In this document: positions 21,490 through 34,429 of the stretch, in pieces
Numbering within the stretch: the first letter of the stretch is position 1
Layout: the number at the start of each line of letters is the position of its first letter
Assembly (NCBI GenBank): GCA_018340375.1
Contig: JAFFJZ010000013.1
Location: 2,706,501 to 2,770,500, forward strand
Source of the DNA: Gonatopus flavifemur
Taxonomy: Eukaryota > Arthropoda > Insecta > Hymenoptera > Dryinidae
DNA: 64,000 nucleotides
Direction: 5' to 3'
Notes under the pieces: model-generated
Databases searched by the model: none
Seen by the model: only the letters and a program-made list of their open reading frames with translations
What the model was told of the DNA's origin: nothing
Made by a program: the position numbers and the translations under genes

Positions 21490-23130
21490 AAGTAAGGTTT
21501 AAGTAGAGCGTGCGGAAATTTCTAGAGTATCGGATGAATTCTATTTAATCTCTGACTACTGTCCTTTGATAGTTTGGCAACGTCATTGTTGCGTCGTGAC
21601 GCCTGAATATGACCTATCCGTCATACATCTTGTACTTCCATCCTCATTAGACTACATATTCTCTAATTCATGGAGTAGGTGGTCAAGCCCTTCTCGATGT
21701 GATTACCGATAATTATACTCCAGCAGTGCGCCAAAAGACTCTCTTGCGAAACCACGTTCGTTTGTTCTCCTCTGTTTCACGTGGTGACAAGTTCATACTC
21801 CTCATTTTCTTCGATACTCAGGATACCTCTGGTTTTGATTCACTCTCTCAGGGGTATCGAGGAAACATCGACTTCAACTTCCTCTAATTCTGGCTGGACC
21901 ATCCATCTATTCAAGAAAGTTCTTTCATCTCTAACACGAGGGACGTCCACTACTTCGTGCCGGCTCAGCATTTTCTAAGGTGGCCACCTTGTGGTATGAA
22001 TGGATGCTTGTCTGTATGTATTCGATTGCGCTCATTTTTGGCCAGAAATTATTCTCTCCGTTTTTCACATTCAAGTCTATGGACACCATATTTCTTTAGA
22101 TAAGTTCCCACTCGTCACCTTCTGTGACAACTCCTTAATTGAGCTACTGATAGCTATTGTAGTCAGATTTTGGATTTTATCAATTATAGTGTTTTTATCA
22201 ATTACTCTACACTGTGTTCCCTCAAGAAACTTCCTGGAGCGAGACAGAATTCAACCCTTTCCCCTTTCTTTAATACAGTCCGCTTTATTCGAAGGTATCT
22301 CATTTTCAGTTTTTTTTTCGTAACGGTTTCACTTTATGTCGTATCGATGAAGGTCGCATCATGGTCCTTCGAGCTGGATCTCGGCTCGTTGTTGTACCTA
22401 AAATTATTAGTTTCATTCCGTCTCGTTCTAAGACCTTTTGTCAATTGCATTGAGTTAACGAATAGAAATTCGTATGATCAATCATTTCGTTCCTTGGATC
22501 ATATATGATGTGATATAAAATTATATTTCACATTCAAAGAAATATCCTTATCTCAAAATTTTCCAAATTTTCCTATATGTGAGTTTCGAAATTGTTCGTC
22601 TTAAAATCTCTTTCACTATCCGTGATACTTCACTCAAAGAGGAATTAAGATTTGAATTCCAAAGCAAATCTCGAATATTTAGACATAGAAGAAAAGACAT
22701 GCTCACAAGTTCATGTAAATAATTCGATCATCATAACACGTTATTAATTTTCATATCATTTCGAAGTTATCACCGGCCAGCAAACCGGTGAACATCATAT
22801 CGAAACTCACGTACAATTTCACACGTTTTTCACGTAATTGAATCGATAAATGATATCTGATTCACATGATCTTGGGAAATTCTTAATCGATCAGTGAGAA
22901 TTACAGATCGATCATTTCTTCATTAAATTTTGATATTTTTATTTCACTATCAAATATATATTCTAGACAATTTTATAGAATTTATCAAGGTTTATAGAAT
23001 TATATTAGCAACCAATGTACGATTTCATAGGTGATAAATAGAGTGCGGTTTGTGCGACACATATTTTTACGATTCGTGTGTTTATACTTCAGATACACAC
23101 ATACAGTGGAGTGAAATATTCCGTACGATC
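21490..23130. other. Spacer without supported genes; part may be an old repeat
   Basis: No recognisable protein. Parts of 21650-22300 show short resemblances (AGGTGGCCACC, TTAATACAGTCC) in the same order to 62980-63430, so an old shared repeat is possible. The remainder is AT-rich. Open frames of about 60-112 codons lack motifs. Confidence 0.35.
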
Positions 23131-23132
23131 TA

Positions 23133-24056
23133 CAGTGGGTGGCCAAATTATTAGGCCACAATTGAGATTATTGAGATTACTCCAAAGTTGAATATCTCAG
23201 TGAAAAATTATCGTAAGGAAACAAATGAATACGCAATTTCAAGGGCAAAGTCTACTCTTTGAGCATCATTTGACCTCTTTGGTCTATCATGTTTGCCCGA
23301 CAACCTACATCGCATTAAGTATGAGCATTTTGCTCGATATTTCCTCAGTTTTTCAAACAGAAGGAGCTCGCAGGAAGATTAAAACATGAAAACACGAAAA
23401 TAAACATTCTGTAGAGAATTTCCTCAGCTCCAAAACGCTTTTTTTATTTTCCTGGTAGAGTCATTTTCAGCGGAGTTATGTCATGTTTTATGACTTGTAA
23501 TTTTGAGACGGTTAAGGGAACAAAAAATTTCCTTGGAGGAAAAAGTTTTGTTCTAAGATGTATTATACGCAGAAAATACTTTTGAAAGCAATCAAAAACC
23601 TCTCGAAGTATTTTTTTTTCGTATAATACATAGCAAAACTAAACTTTTTCCTCCAAGGAAATTTTTTGTTCCCTTAACCGTCTCAAAATTACAAGTCATA
23701 AAACATGACATAACTCCGCTGAAAATGACTCTACCAGGAAAATAAAAAAAGCGTTTTGGAGCTGAGGAAATTCTCTACAAAATGTTTATTTTCGTGTTTC
23801 CATGTTTTAATCTTCCTGCGAGCTCCTTCTGTTTGAAAAACTGAGGAAATATCGAGCAAAATGCTCATACTTAATGCGATGTAGGTTGTCGGGCAAACAT
23901 GATAGACCAAAGAGGTCAAATGATGCTCAAAGAGTAGACTTTGCCCTTGAAATTGCGTATTCATTTGTTTCCTTACGATAATTTTCCACTGAGACATTCA
24001 ACTTTGGAGTAATCTCAATAATCTCAATTGTGGCCTAATAATTTGGCCACCCACTG
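23133..24056. mobile_element. 924 bp near-perfect palindrome with Tc1/mariner-type ends
   Basis: Each arm is about 430-440 bp and the arms are almost exact reverse complements around a short loop near 23575-23612. Ends read CAGTGGGTGGCCAAATTATT, a Tc1-like terminus, flanked on both sides by TA (23131-23132 and 24057-24058), the family target duplication. No transposase. A foldback MITE, presumably mobilised by a Tc1-like enzyme elsewhere. Open frames within it (for example 23731-23997) merely cross the arms. Confidence 0.9.
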
Positions 24057-24058
24057 TA

Positions 24059-26460
24059 TAAACAGTGTGTTGTGCTAGGAACTCATCAAGTAAACAGATT
24101 TCATCATCTCTTCTTTTCACGTTTAACTTTTCAGGAGATTTATCAAACTCAACATATCTATGGATATCTATTTTCTATCAACTGTACTTTGATTCAGAAG
24201 TTGAATTTTGTCTGAGAAATAACGTGCATCTATCTCATTATATTCACCACGTTGTTTTTGGATTTGCTCATGTATATAATTGTATATAGTTTTTGTATAT
24301 AATTTGTATATAGTTTTTTTTGTATATAATTGGGGTATCGTTAGAAATTCCCTGTGATTAGAGGAATTAGTTTGAACTTATTCATACTAAACGTGATTTG
24401 TGGAATATCGACTTCGCATCAAGAAAATACCTAGTAGGATTATTTCCAATTTCTTTTGACTTCAATTCACATAGTAAATTCTCAATATGTCGAAAATTTC
24501 GAAAGAGGAATTAGAAAGTCAGACTCTTGTAAAACTCGAGAACGTCCTTCTCAAAGGACACAAATCACGTATGACATGATAAAGGAGCTACCCGAAGGGG
24601 AATTTATTTTCAGAGTACGAGCAGCCAAAGCGGAATCCGATGTTACGTAGTGAAACAGGGTTTCACTCTGTAGCAAATTTATTTATTTATCAACACGACC
24701 TGAGCGGCTAGGTCGAGTCGCTTGTGTGGGTTTGTTCAAATTCTAAGTTCGCCGAAGGTTGTAAAGAGACCTAGGGCGGCAACCGTAGTCGTATTCTCAA
24801 AGAAAACTTCAGTGTAAATACTCAAGAATTGCGAATGAAAAATTGGCATGAAATGAAGATGTGCAGTTTGGAGATAGTAAAAGAGAAGATCATTGAGTAA
24901 GGTAAGTGACGAATATATTTCTCTATTTGAATTCAGAATAAAATTACATTAATACTTGGAGTTATGTGAGTGTAGAAAAACGTGTGTGTGTTTGTGTGAT
25001 ACAGTTTCTTTCTTACTCTTCGTTGTCTATTGAAAACCGTTGGTGATCCCGCTGGAGCTGGTCCTGAAGGGAGCAGTGTGGATGGTTGGACGTTAATGAG
25101 GAACAAATGGAGCCAAAATTCGGAGCCTAGGTCCCTCGTTTCGGATGGTGGTTCGCGCACTGAATTTACACTACGATATTTCTTATTCAATCGAACTCAA
25201 AGATGAATCTTTGAGTGCGAAAATAAATTGAATGAAATGAGAGCGTCAATAGTCGGTTCTTCTGACAAGGTGGAATTTGTCAGAAAAGAATGTACCGGCA
25301 CGTGGAACTTGTGAGACGGTGTCACGGTACCCAAAGACTAGTTTGCAACTTTGATTGGTAAGGCCGCGAATTACACGATCTCTTGTACAAGACGTGTCCC
25401 CGATAAATCCCGAAAATGTACTCTCGTGTTTTCATCATGCATGCTCTATTCACAAGAGTGCAGATTTCTCAATTATGGAAGTGAGGAATCGCGTGATTGC
25501 GTTTTTAGCCGTATTCAGCAGAGTTCCACGGTTGTTATGCTCAATAATTTCGTATCAGAAAAGGAAGGAAACAAAGGTGCATACCGCACTTTGGACTCTG
25601 CTCGAAGCATCATCAGCGATTTTCGAAGTCGACGTGTATTTCAAAGATTGTATGAATCGTTCAAGGTCATCTAAAAGGAAGTAATAATTGAATTGTGTTT
25701 AGTTAAAAATGTTTACAGTTGAAAAGGTGTTTATGGTCTAATGGTATTTTTTTTTGAGAAACTATGTTTCAGTAAATGAAAATAAATTGATGAAAGAATG
25801 CAGAAGAGGAAGATCGAAAAGAAATCAAGGTGGCTACGGAATTTCGTAGTCGTGAATCTCGTATAATCGAATGTGACCGGATGTAAGATTGCTGAGGTTG
25901 CAATCGTGGTTCACTTTGGTGATTTCTGTTCGTTCTTAGGAAGCTTAATATCTCAACTATATGAGATAATGTTTAAAGAGTAAGGATCGAGAAAGCGAAC
26001 ACGAAGTTAAGCGAATAAATTGCATTTTCTCGAATTATTATTATATTGTATAGCTTCCTGGATTCTTCTCCTTTGCTGAAAATGTAGAAACAATTACGAA
26101 TAAACACAATAGATGAGGTTTTTGGTTGGCACATCCCACCTCCCCACCCAAGAACAAGCATGGGGGAACGGAACGTTCCCACGTGGTTGGACAAAGGTGA
26201 AAAAAATGCGGAGATCAAAAACCTGATCGTTGTGTGCTGGGGAGAAAGAGAAACGGAATCTATATGAAAATTATTTCCAAATGGAGAAAGAGAGATGAGC
26301 AGAAATGGGAAAACAAATCATTTGTCTGGTTTTGGTCCTAAAATTCTCTTTGTTTCCGGTTCTTGTCTTATGTTATGTACTTAAAACGGAACGATATTCC
26401 GGTGCAGTGATCAGTGTTACATCAATTTGTTTCTAAAGCCTGATAGATGTTATGTAATTA
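24059..26460. other. Spacer in which the gypsy 3' LTR is expected; not identified
   Basis: The minus-strand env frame ends at 26465, so its polypurine tract and 3' LTR should lie here. I could not find a matching pair with any 5' LTR, so none is called. Short tandem TGTATATAATT motifs occur at 24268-24330. Open frames of about 60-109 codons show no motif. Confidence 0.4.
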
Positions 26461-26464
26461 TTTA

Positions 26465-28579
26465 TCAGAGGCAGTCTGTGATATCGACAGAGCTTATAGA
26501 TCGTGTTCTTGATTTCGATTGTTGATCCTCAATTTGGTTAGCTATATTTGTGTGTGGGTGTTTTGATTTGTGTAAGCGGTGTTGTTCCGATGTTTCCATT
26601 GCAGAATATGGTTCTGGTTGAGGTAGTGGTGGTGGTGGTGGTGGTGGTGGTAGAGCTGGCCTAGTCGGTGCTGAATGCATTTCTTCGGCGATGTGATCTT
26701 CAGTGCGGGGATAATTGGTTCTGGGTTGTCTGGGGCGTTTTGATCTCCGTGATAAGTAGGTGTTATTGGAAGAACAGGTGTTTTTAAATTTTTTGTATAT
26801 CAACACAATGATTGCTATTGTTGATATTATTCCTATAAATGATGGTATTCCCATGAATGTTATGTGTGAGACAAGTTCATTCCTTTGTCGGTGTTGTATC
26901 TTTTTTGCTTCTTTTTCGATTTCATCCAGAGATATTGCATCTTCACTGTTGTCCCAATCGTTGGTAATTGGTGATTCTTTTGTTTCCATGGATTTCACTG
27001 CTTCTATGTGTTGAGAAGTAATGTGTGGTATGAGGTTAGAGATATTTAGATTTGCTTTTGGTTGGAATTAAATCAGTTTCGAAACGTTGAAACGAAGTGT
27101 AGTCGTCATAACAGTCGATTCTGTTGCAGCGGAGTATCCTGGTTTCAATTGGAAAATTCCTGTGCCTTGAATTTGAATTTTTCTTATTTGGTCGTTTGGG
27201 CAATGGGTATCTATCACTTCTGTTCTGGGAATTGAGAATAGCCAGCCATGTCCTGATTTCAGCTGTTTCCAATAACTGTCTTGTGTTGGTAATATTCTTA
27301 TTATGCAGTCTGCCGGTAGTTGCTGTGGTGTTTCCAGTAATAGTTTCACTTCACAAGTTGGTCTTCTGGCTATTGATCGTAGGATTTTTGTTTGATGACA
27401 GATGTATACTTCATTTTTTTGACGGCAACTATGGAAGTCGTTTTCGGATAACAAGATGTAAAACATGTGATTTTCGTCGATTGCTAGTATCTCTGCCTGT
27501 GGTTGTATGAAAGCTGATATGAGATGATGACTGGAATTTTGGATTGTTGGAAGTTTGTATGGTTCGAAAATCTTGTAGGTTATTTTGTCTAGTAGAGGAA
27601 CAGTTAGGACGAATACTGTGCGGCCCCTGACGTGTGCGGTTTTGAGTGTGATCAGGCCCTTGGTGTCCCCTGATTGAAGTTCTTGAGGTGATAATGGAAA
27701 TTCGAGGTGAGAATTTTGCACTGTTTTTTGAGCTGCTTGGATGAGTTGATCTGGTGTTAGTAGCATAAGGTGAAGTATACCGTTCTTTGCAAAGGTGATG
27801 ATGTTTATCATATGGCTGAGAGAGTAGTGATATTGGTCGATTGAGTGTCCTTGTTCGGTTATCCACTGTTGAAAATTTGTTTTGTATAGTTCTACTTTAC
27901 TTTCACTGCGGTATTTGGTGAGTTCTGATCCCAACTGTTTTAATGATTGTGACAGATCGTGAATTTTTTGCGATTGATTTCTGAAAGATTCATGTATGCT
28001 GTGTAATTGAGATTTTATTATGTGTGTTTGATTTGCTAGCAATCCTGCAAGGTTCGATTGACCTTTATATAATTTGTCTATTTCCTCGTTGTATTTTCCT
28101 GCTTCGTCTTCACTTAATGTGCCGAATAGTATGTGTTGGATTGATCCTACGAATGCGAATGGTGCGTTTCGTTTTGTTTTAATTTTGTTCGTTGAAATTA
28201 ATTTATTTAGAATGTATTCTAATTTCGATGATGCGTTCAATTTTTGATGTAGTTGTGCACTAACGGTTGTCAGGGAACAGTCATCTATAGTGTATGTTTT
28301 GCAGATGTTTTGTGCTTTCTGTATGTGGTGGTTGAGGTCGGGGGTGAGTTTGAGTAATTCCGAGATGTCCAAAAATGTTATCAAATTCTATTCTGTATGG
28401 TATAATTTGAAATTAGATCGTTTGTCGGAGAAGATTCCAGTTCCTTGTGGTAAGTTCGTGATTTCGAAATTCTTCTGTCCGGAAAGTCCATTTATAATTG
28501 ATAGTAAGAGGAATATCCCGTACGTAGAGTGGTGTCTCATGATATCCATTGAGTGGTAGCACTGTTGCGAATCCTGCAA
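26465..28579 (-). pseudogene. env: Errantivirus-type envelope (baculovirus F-like fusion protein), two nonsense codons
   Basis: A single minus-strand frame of about 704 codons is broken only by in-frame stops at 28388-28390 (TAG) and 27068-27070 (TAA). Features in order: a hydrophobic signal-peptide-like segment near residues 14-35; a dibasic furin-like site near residue 137, directly followed by a hydrophobic, glycine-containing stretch like a fusion peptide; a long heptad-rich helical region; cysteines in the ectodomain; and a C-terminal transmembrane segment (about 26795-26865) with a basic cytoplasmic tail that includes a run of eight prolines encoded by a (GGT)n stretch. This order is that of insect errantivirus Env, which mediates membrane fusion. 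As it stands it yields only truncated products. Confidence 0.8.
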
Positions 28580-29770
28580 TCAAAAAGAAATTTGTGGTTG
28601 GGATTTTTGAATGGGATTCTTGGAGTTGGTATGTAGTTGAATGTTGGGGAAGGATAGAAGTAATTGCTCATTAGATTGGATCTTGAGGGTGGTTAGGTAT
28701 GTTTGTTGTCTGTCTGTTCTTTTTTGAGAAAATTTTTGTGGGGGTTCCTTTTTTTTTGCCCTTCTCTTTTTTTTTCTTGCCCCTCTTTTGATTTTTCTTT
28801 TCAATCACTTTATTTTTTTTTAGGGGGGGTTTGACAGACTGTTTTGTTTCCTCTTCTTTTTGAATACCCCATCTTTTGTATTCTCTCTTTTTTTTATAGT
28901 TTCTTTCTTTCTTTGAATGTATGTTTTTTTGTGGTTCTTGTATGAGTATCGGTGGTTTTGTACACTGTCGAAATTTTCTGATGAATATTTCTTTGTGGTA
29001 ATGGCGACAGTACTGATTTAGTTGGATTCTCCTATTATTGAGAGAGAGAGGAGAAGAAATTGAAATTCGAGCTCGCAGAAATTTTTGACAGTGTAGGGTG
29101 TGAGGAATGAGGTGATGTTTTCTTCTGTACTCCAGTTTCTCCTGTGGTTTTTTTCGCCAAACTTATCCAGTGTCCTGGGAGGTTCCTTGATGAGGTCTTG
29201 ATGAACAATGCGGAAGTTCGATGCGGAATTTTTACGAGAAGAGAGTGAAAGAGGGAAAAAAAATTGAAGGGACCTGTCAACTTGTTTTACGATAAATCAT
29301 TCGTCCGAGTTGGATTTTGATTGTTGAAGGGAGAAAAAGAAATTTATTATTAGGTTTTATACTGTTTTCAATTTCGTCTCTTCATAAATTCATAAGTTGT
29401 AATAGTGAATTCTGAAGGTTAGTATTTCTGGTGTGAAGGTAATTTGAGGAGTCTGTTGATAATATTCTGCTGAACGTGATTTTTGCCTACGCAGGCCCTT
29501 TGTCTCGATATTCTTTCGCTCATCAGTATCATTCGTCCGGCTGTAGTCGAAGAGTTACGAGATCCTTTGTCGTCCCCCACATAAGGACCTTTTGTTTTTT
29601 TTTTTTTGAAAAAAAAGAGGAAAAAAGACGTGCTCCCCGCGTCATTGGGCGATTGAGTGTGTGGATCCTCCGTTTGAGGTAGGAGTGTTGCTCGTGTTGT
29701 AATATCCAATTTATTTGCAAAAAGCGTGTAATAATGGGAAAAAATGTGTAGGATATGCCAGCCTTCGGCC
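28580..29770. other. Non-coding interval upstream of env, with a long purine tract on the minus strand
   Basis: Contains a strongly biased stretch at 28735-28930 (pyrimidine on plus, purine on minus) and a T-run at 29590-29610. No protein supported. On the minus strand it lies between Transib copy 1 and env. Its length is unexpected, because env normally follows pol closely in gypsy elements. Confidence 0.4.
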
Positions 29771-30379
29771 CGGCGCACAGTGAGGCCAAATGCCAAAAAG
29801 CTGGCCAAAACCCCAAAAATGAAGTTTGTAGTTGGGGATATTTGACCCTTGGGATAAGTAAGGTGATGTCCAAAGTATTGGAATTCTGATATAAGAAGAT
29901 CTGATCTCCTCCCCCTGCCCTTGTGTACCAGTTGCAAAATACCCTCCTTGAAGTATAATCCGCGTGATTGAAAGACGGTAAAATAACGAGCATGTTCAAA
30001 AAGACGCTGTGTCTCGAAAAATGGACCGATTTAACTTTTTCAAATTGGAGTCTATTACTGAAACTATGTAGAATACACTAAGAATTGAGAGAATATCGAT
30101 TTGATGGGTGGAAAATACTGACAGAGCAATGATTGAATGTAATTTCTATACCTATAAATGAGAAAATGTGTTTGGTTTTTGAAGGAATAGTAGAGAATTA
30201 CGCAAAATTACGTCGTTTAACTTATTGGAGGTGGTAGATGGGACTCTTACCTAAACATCAGAAAGAAAAAACGGCTGCCCATGTCTGCCCCTAAGCAATT
30301 CCGCCATGGTTTTGTGCAGGAAATCACAAAAAATTAGACGGAATGATGGAGAGTCCTTAGATCCGTCTGAAACTTGATA

Positions 30380-30830
30380 TGCAGAAGTTTGTGGGGTCGC
30401 TGATTATGAATCCGTTGTCTTCATTCCGGAATTCAAGATGGCGGATCCAATATGGCGGACGAAAATTGAAAGAAATCATCGGATTTCCTTCAAATTCGTT
30501 ACCCAGGGGTTTCTGAGGTCGCTGATTACGAATCCGTTATTTGAATTTCAGAATTCGAAATGTCGAATCCAATATGGCGGATGAAAATTGAAAAAATCTT
30601 CGGATTGCCTTCAAACTCGGTACCCTGAGGTTTTTAAGGTCGCTGATTCCGAATCCGGTGTCTGAATTCCGGAATTCAGAATGGCGGATCCAGTTTGGCA
30701 GGAAAAAAATTGGAAAAATCATCAGATTTCCTTCAAACTCGGTGTCCAGGGTTTTGTGGGGTCATTGATTACGAATCAGTTGTCGAATTCCAAGAGTCAA
30801 AGATAGCGTATCTAATATGGTGGACACAAA
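30380..30830 (+). repeat. Left subterminal array of Transib copy 1, about 121 bp units
   Basis: Units carry ATGGCGGATCCAATATGGCG, GAAAATTG, ATCATCGGATTTCCTTCAAA, CTCGGTACCCAGGGGTTT and GGTCGCTGATTACGAATCCG. GCGGATCC-type blocks fall at about 30441, 30563 and 30683, spacing about 121 bp. The same units occur inverted near the other end of the element. Confidence 0.8.
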
Positions 30831-31496
30831 ACTCAGAATTCAGTAGATTCGCTTTGAATTTCATCTCAACGTTAGTATGTGTTTTATTTCCAGTGTGAAT
30901 TTGCTGCACGAGGAAGACTGTATGAGATTGATTACCATCCGTTTTTCTCCTCATCGCGGGCTTAGGGTACACAAAAGCCAGAAATCATTGATATTTAGGA
31001 AGATGATGGACCATTGAGAGAAGAACAGTATTGCTGGAGAATATTCGTAGTGAATTTACTATGAGTTCATGAATTCACTATGGGACATGACAATAAAACT
31101 ACCAACATTTAGTATTAATACTACGAATTTTTGGTAACTTCACTGCTAACATTCTTCAGCGATGCTCTTTTCCCCCAAAGTGACCGTCATTTTCCTAAAT
31201 GTTTATAAATGTTATTCAAGTATCGATATCCCTCTTCTTTTCGTGAACTGAATCATGACTCGCGATTTGGTGATCGTTCTTATGTTAACCTATCGTGTCC
31301 ATGGCAACGTAAATAGTTGGTTGTAATCGGTCCGATTTCAAATGGTGCTTATCACAATTGTGCCATAGCTGTCACCGAATTCTTACTCTTGCTAGTAATC
31401 GTTACCGTGAACTTTTTTCCGCGTGCAAGTTTGGAGCTTGGTGAATATTTTTCGTTTTTTAAAATCATTCAATGTCAACATACAATTCCAAATGAG

Positions 31497-34019
31497 ATGG
31501 ATTCCGCTGCCATAGGTGAGTGTTCCAACAACCTATATTCTCTTAGTAGTTTAATTTGAACAGTTGACTGCAAAAAAAATGAGCTTAAGAGGGTTGAATC
31601 CAACCCAAGAAAATTAGGAAAATTTTTAGAAACACATGGGGTTTCTGTAGCGAATTTTATCGAATTCTACAACGTTTGTAGATTTCAGAGATGATCCAAT
31701 ATCTATGACTCGGGGAGAGATGTACAATATTTCAAGGAGCAGTCCTCTACCTACGTTGGATGAAAGGTTCACTTTCCTTCAAGGAAAAATCATCGAGATA
31801 ACGTGTTGTCCGGATAACAAAACTACAGAGATCTCTAACCTTTCATCTACTTTTGAATGTGTATTTAAAAAGAGATGGGAATCTTCTCAAAGGACCGAAG
31901 AACGATTTCATCGAAATAATGAAGAATGGTTAAAACAAGAGGTAGTGTTTTGTACTTCCAGGAATCCCCATTCTGTAACTGTTCACACGCAAGTGGGAAG
32001 ACCTCTTGTTGAATTCAACAAATGTTCAGAAAGAACGAAACGTAGGAAAACGGAGAATATCAGAGTAAATACTCCTATCTCAGAGCTGTCTTACGCCACA
32101 CAAATGTGTTTGAGAGCGTCTGGACAGATCGAAGCCGCAAAAATTGTAAAGGATGTTACATCTTCTGATCCTGAGCTTGCCAAAATGTACATGAAAGGTT
32201 ATCAAATTTTCAAGCGAAATGAGCCAAAGATGTTGAATGATGAAGATGCTCTAGCTCTCCTAGTAGATGCCGAGCTCTCAAAACATCAGTACTGCTTATT
32301 GCGTGAAGCTGATCCGCAGAAATTTCCACCTTATGAAAAAATTCAACTAGCCAAACGCATGTGTTTCCCTGACAAGGAATTTATTCAAATAACAGGAACC
32401 TGCGCTGTTGTGCAACTACAAGCACTTCTTGATCACACAGCTATACGTATTTTAAAGCTACAGAATTCGGTTTTGTCAACTTCATCTGATGAAGAGTTAC
32501 GAAACCTGGTACTTATTTCCAAATGGGGGTTTGATGGGAGCTCTCGCCACTTCTCATACAAACAAGCATATCAAAGTTCGGAAGCTAGTGATTCCGCTGT
32601 GTTCATTACTTCACTTGTGCCTCTCCGCCTACACTGCAATTCAAAAATAATTTGGCAGAATCCAAGGCCATCATCAACGTTTATGAAAGAATCAACTGAA
32701 GTTTCGGTTGCAGAGAAGCTACGGGTTGATAATGAAATAGAAAATCTGAGGGCTACTTCTTTCAGAACTGATGAAAAACATGTTCCAGTGAAACATGAGA
32801 TGATTTTTTCTATGGTGGACGGGAAGGTATGCAATGCCATAACCGAGACAACCTATACCCAGAAGTGCTATATATGTGGTGCCACATCTAAGGAATTCAA
32901 CAAAATTGATGATATAGTATCCAGGCCGGTCAAAACCGAAAACCTCCAGTTTGGTTTGTCTTGTCTACACGGCTGGATACGATTTGTTGAGGGCCTCCTG
33001 CATTTGTCTTATAAGCTACCTATTCAGAAGTGGCAAGCACGAAAACAAGATAAAGCTTCGGTGGAAGAACGAAAAAAGGTTGTACAGAAAAGTTTTAAAG
33101 AAAACTGTGGCCTCATTGTCGATGTTCCTAAGCCAGGGTTTGGGAACTCAAATGATGGGAATACCGCTAGGCGATTTTTCGCACAACCCGAAGTTTCTGC
33201 CGAAATCACAGGGGTGGATGTCAACCTAATACAACGACTCCACGTAGTATTAGCTACCGTTTCAAGTGGCCATGAAATAGACGTTGAAAAGTTCCGGAGT
33301 TACGCTTTAGACACGGCACGCTACTACGCGACAAAATATCCGTGATACCCAATGTCACCGACGATGCACAAGTTTTCGATCCACGGACCTGAAATCATTG
33401 CATCTGCTCTTCTGCCTATAGGCCAATTGACTGAGGAAGCACAAGAGGCTCGTAACAAAGATTTTAAAAGGTGAAAATGATGTATATCACTCAATAATAG
33501 TCTATATTTGTCACAGTGGACTCGACACTTTGAAGGGAAAAATTTGACTTCTCAAGTACTGCAATCAGTTTGATACATTGCACAATACGTTTTTGACTAC
33601 TAGGCAAACTATATATTAATGGTCACCACGAGAATATATGTTCGCGAAGATTGTTTTGTTCTGGTGAGGAATTCGGGGAATTATGAATATTCATATACTT
33701 TTTTTTATTATTAAGCCACATTGTTCATCCTCTGGAAACATAAATTCATAGACTAGGAAACAATTTTGAGAATCAAGTAAACTTATGAATTAGAGGATTT
33801 ATTCAAAACTTCATACTGATGACCCCAAAGTGCAGCTGCTTTTTGTTTTTCCTTGATTTTGCTTATCATGTTGAGATCAAAAGCTTCAACGGTGTCGATG
33901 AATACATAATTATATTCAAATATCTTAACAACATCCATTTCCAGAGGTACCGAGAGCATCACTCCAGGAAATGCAGTAGAGAAAAGCGAGTGAAGACATT
34001 CTTAAATGGTTCCTTTTGA
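31497..34019 (+). pseudogene. Transib transposase gene, copy 1 (nonsense, frameshift and 9-codon deletion)
   Basis: Exon 1 is 31497-31515 (MDSAAI, donor GTGAGT), exon 2 is 31682-33470 (acceptor TTTGTAG, donor GTGAAA) and exon 3 starts at 33947 after CCAGAG; the phases match exactly. The protein is a DDE recombinase of the Transib/RAG1 superfamily, with GFDGSS, MVDGKVC, CYICGA and TEEAQEARNKDF motifs. Defects compared with copy 2: a TGG-to-TGA stop at 33343-33345 just before the catalytic glutamate region; loss of nine codons near 32680; a one-base deletion near 33990 that ends exon 3 early at 34019; and G to R right after GFDGSS. All splice sites look intact. Confidence 0.88.
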
Positions 34020-34429
34020 GTTCTGATTCAATGTTATCGAGTAAGAGACAGTTGCTCAAGAAAAAACTAAAGTTTCTCCCTAGAGACGTGTTAAGCCTGA
34101 TCAAAACTCCGGATATACTTGATAAAGACAACGTAACTTTCCCATTATCTTCCTCTGAGAGTGAAGAAGAAGACTGATCTGAGTAAAAAAAGTGTGGCAA
34201 AAGCAAAAACCATTACGATTTCAGTTTTTTATATTATTGTATATATTGTGAATGTATATATCTTCCGATTTAACACATTTGGTGTGTCCATATCATTCGA
34301 TAATTATATTAATAATGATTCAATGTTGGAAATAATAATAATAATGATCATAATAGGAACAACAAAATGGGCCGTTTAGTTCTTGTTTAATATTAAGTTA
34401 TGAATGAAGTTCTGATTTTCGGCATCCGC

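Noticed and set aside
23731..23997. 88-codon minus-strand ORF
   Set aside because: Lies wholly in one arm of the palindrome; the other arm carries the same sequence inverted. No motif.
24059..26460. Possible 3' LTR of the gypsy element
   Set aside because: No direct repeat partner could be found upstream; the 5' end of the element is missing. Not called.
28735..28930. Polypurine tract of a 3' LTR (minus strand)
   Set aside because: It lies upstream of env rather than next to any LTR candidate, and is much longer and less regular than a retroviral polypurine tract.
34161..34379. 72-codon ORFs present in both Transib copies (also 47760-47978)
   Set aside because: They overlap the end of the transposase exon 3 in another frame and its 3' UTR; similarity reflects the duplicated element, not a separate gene.
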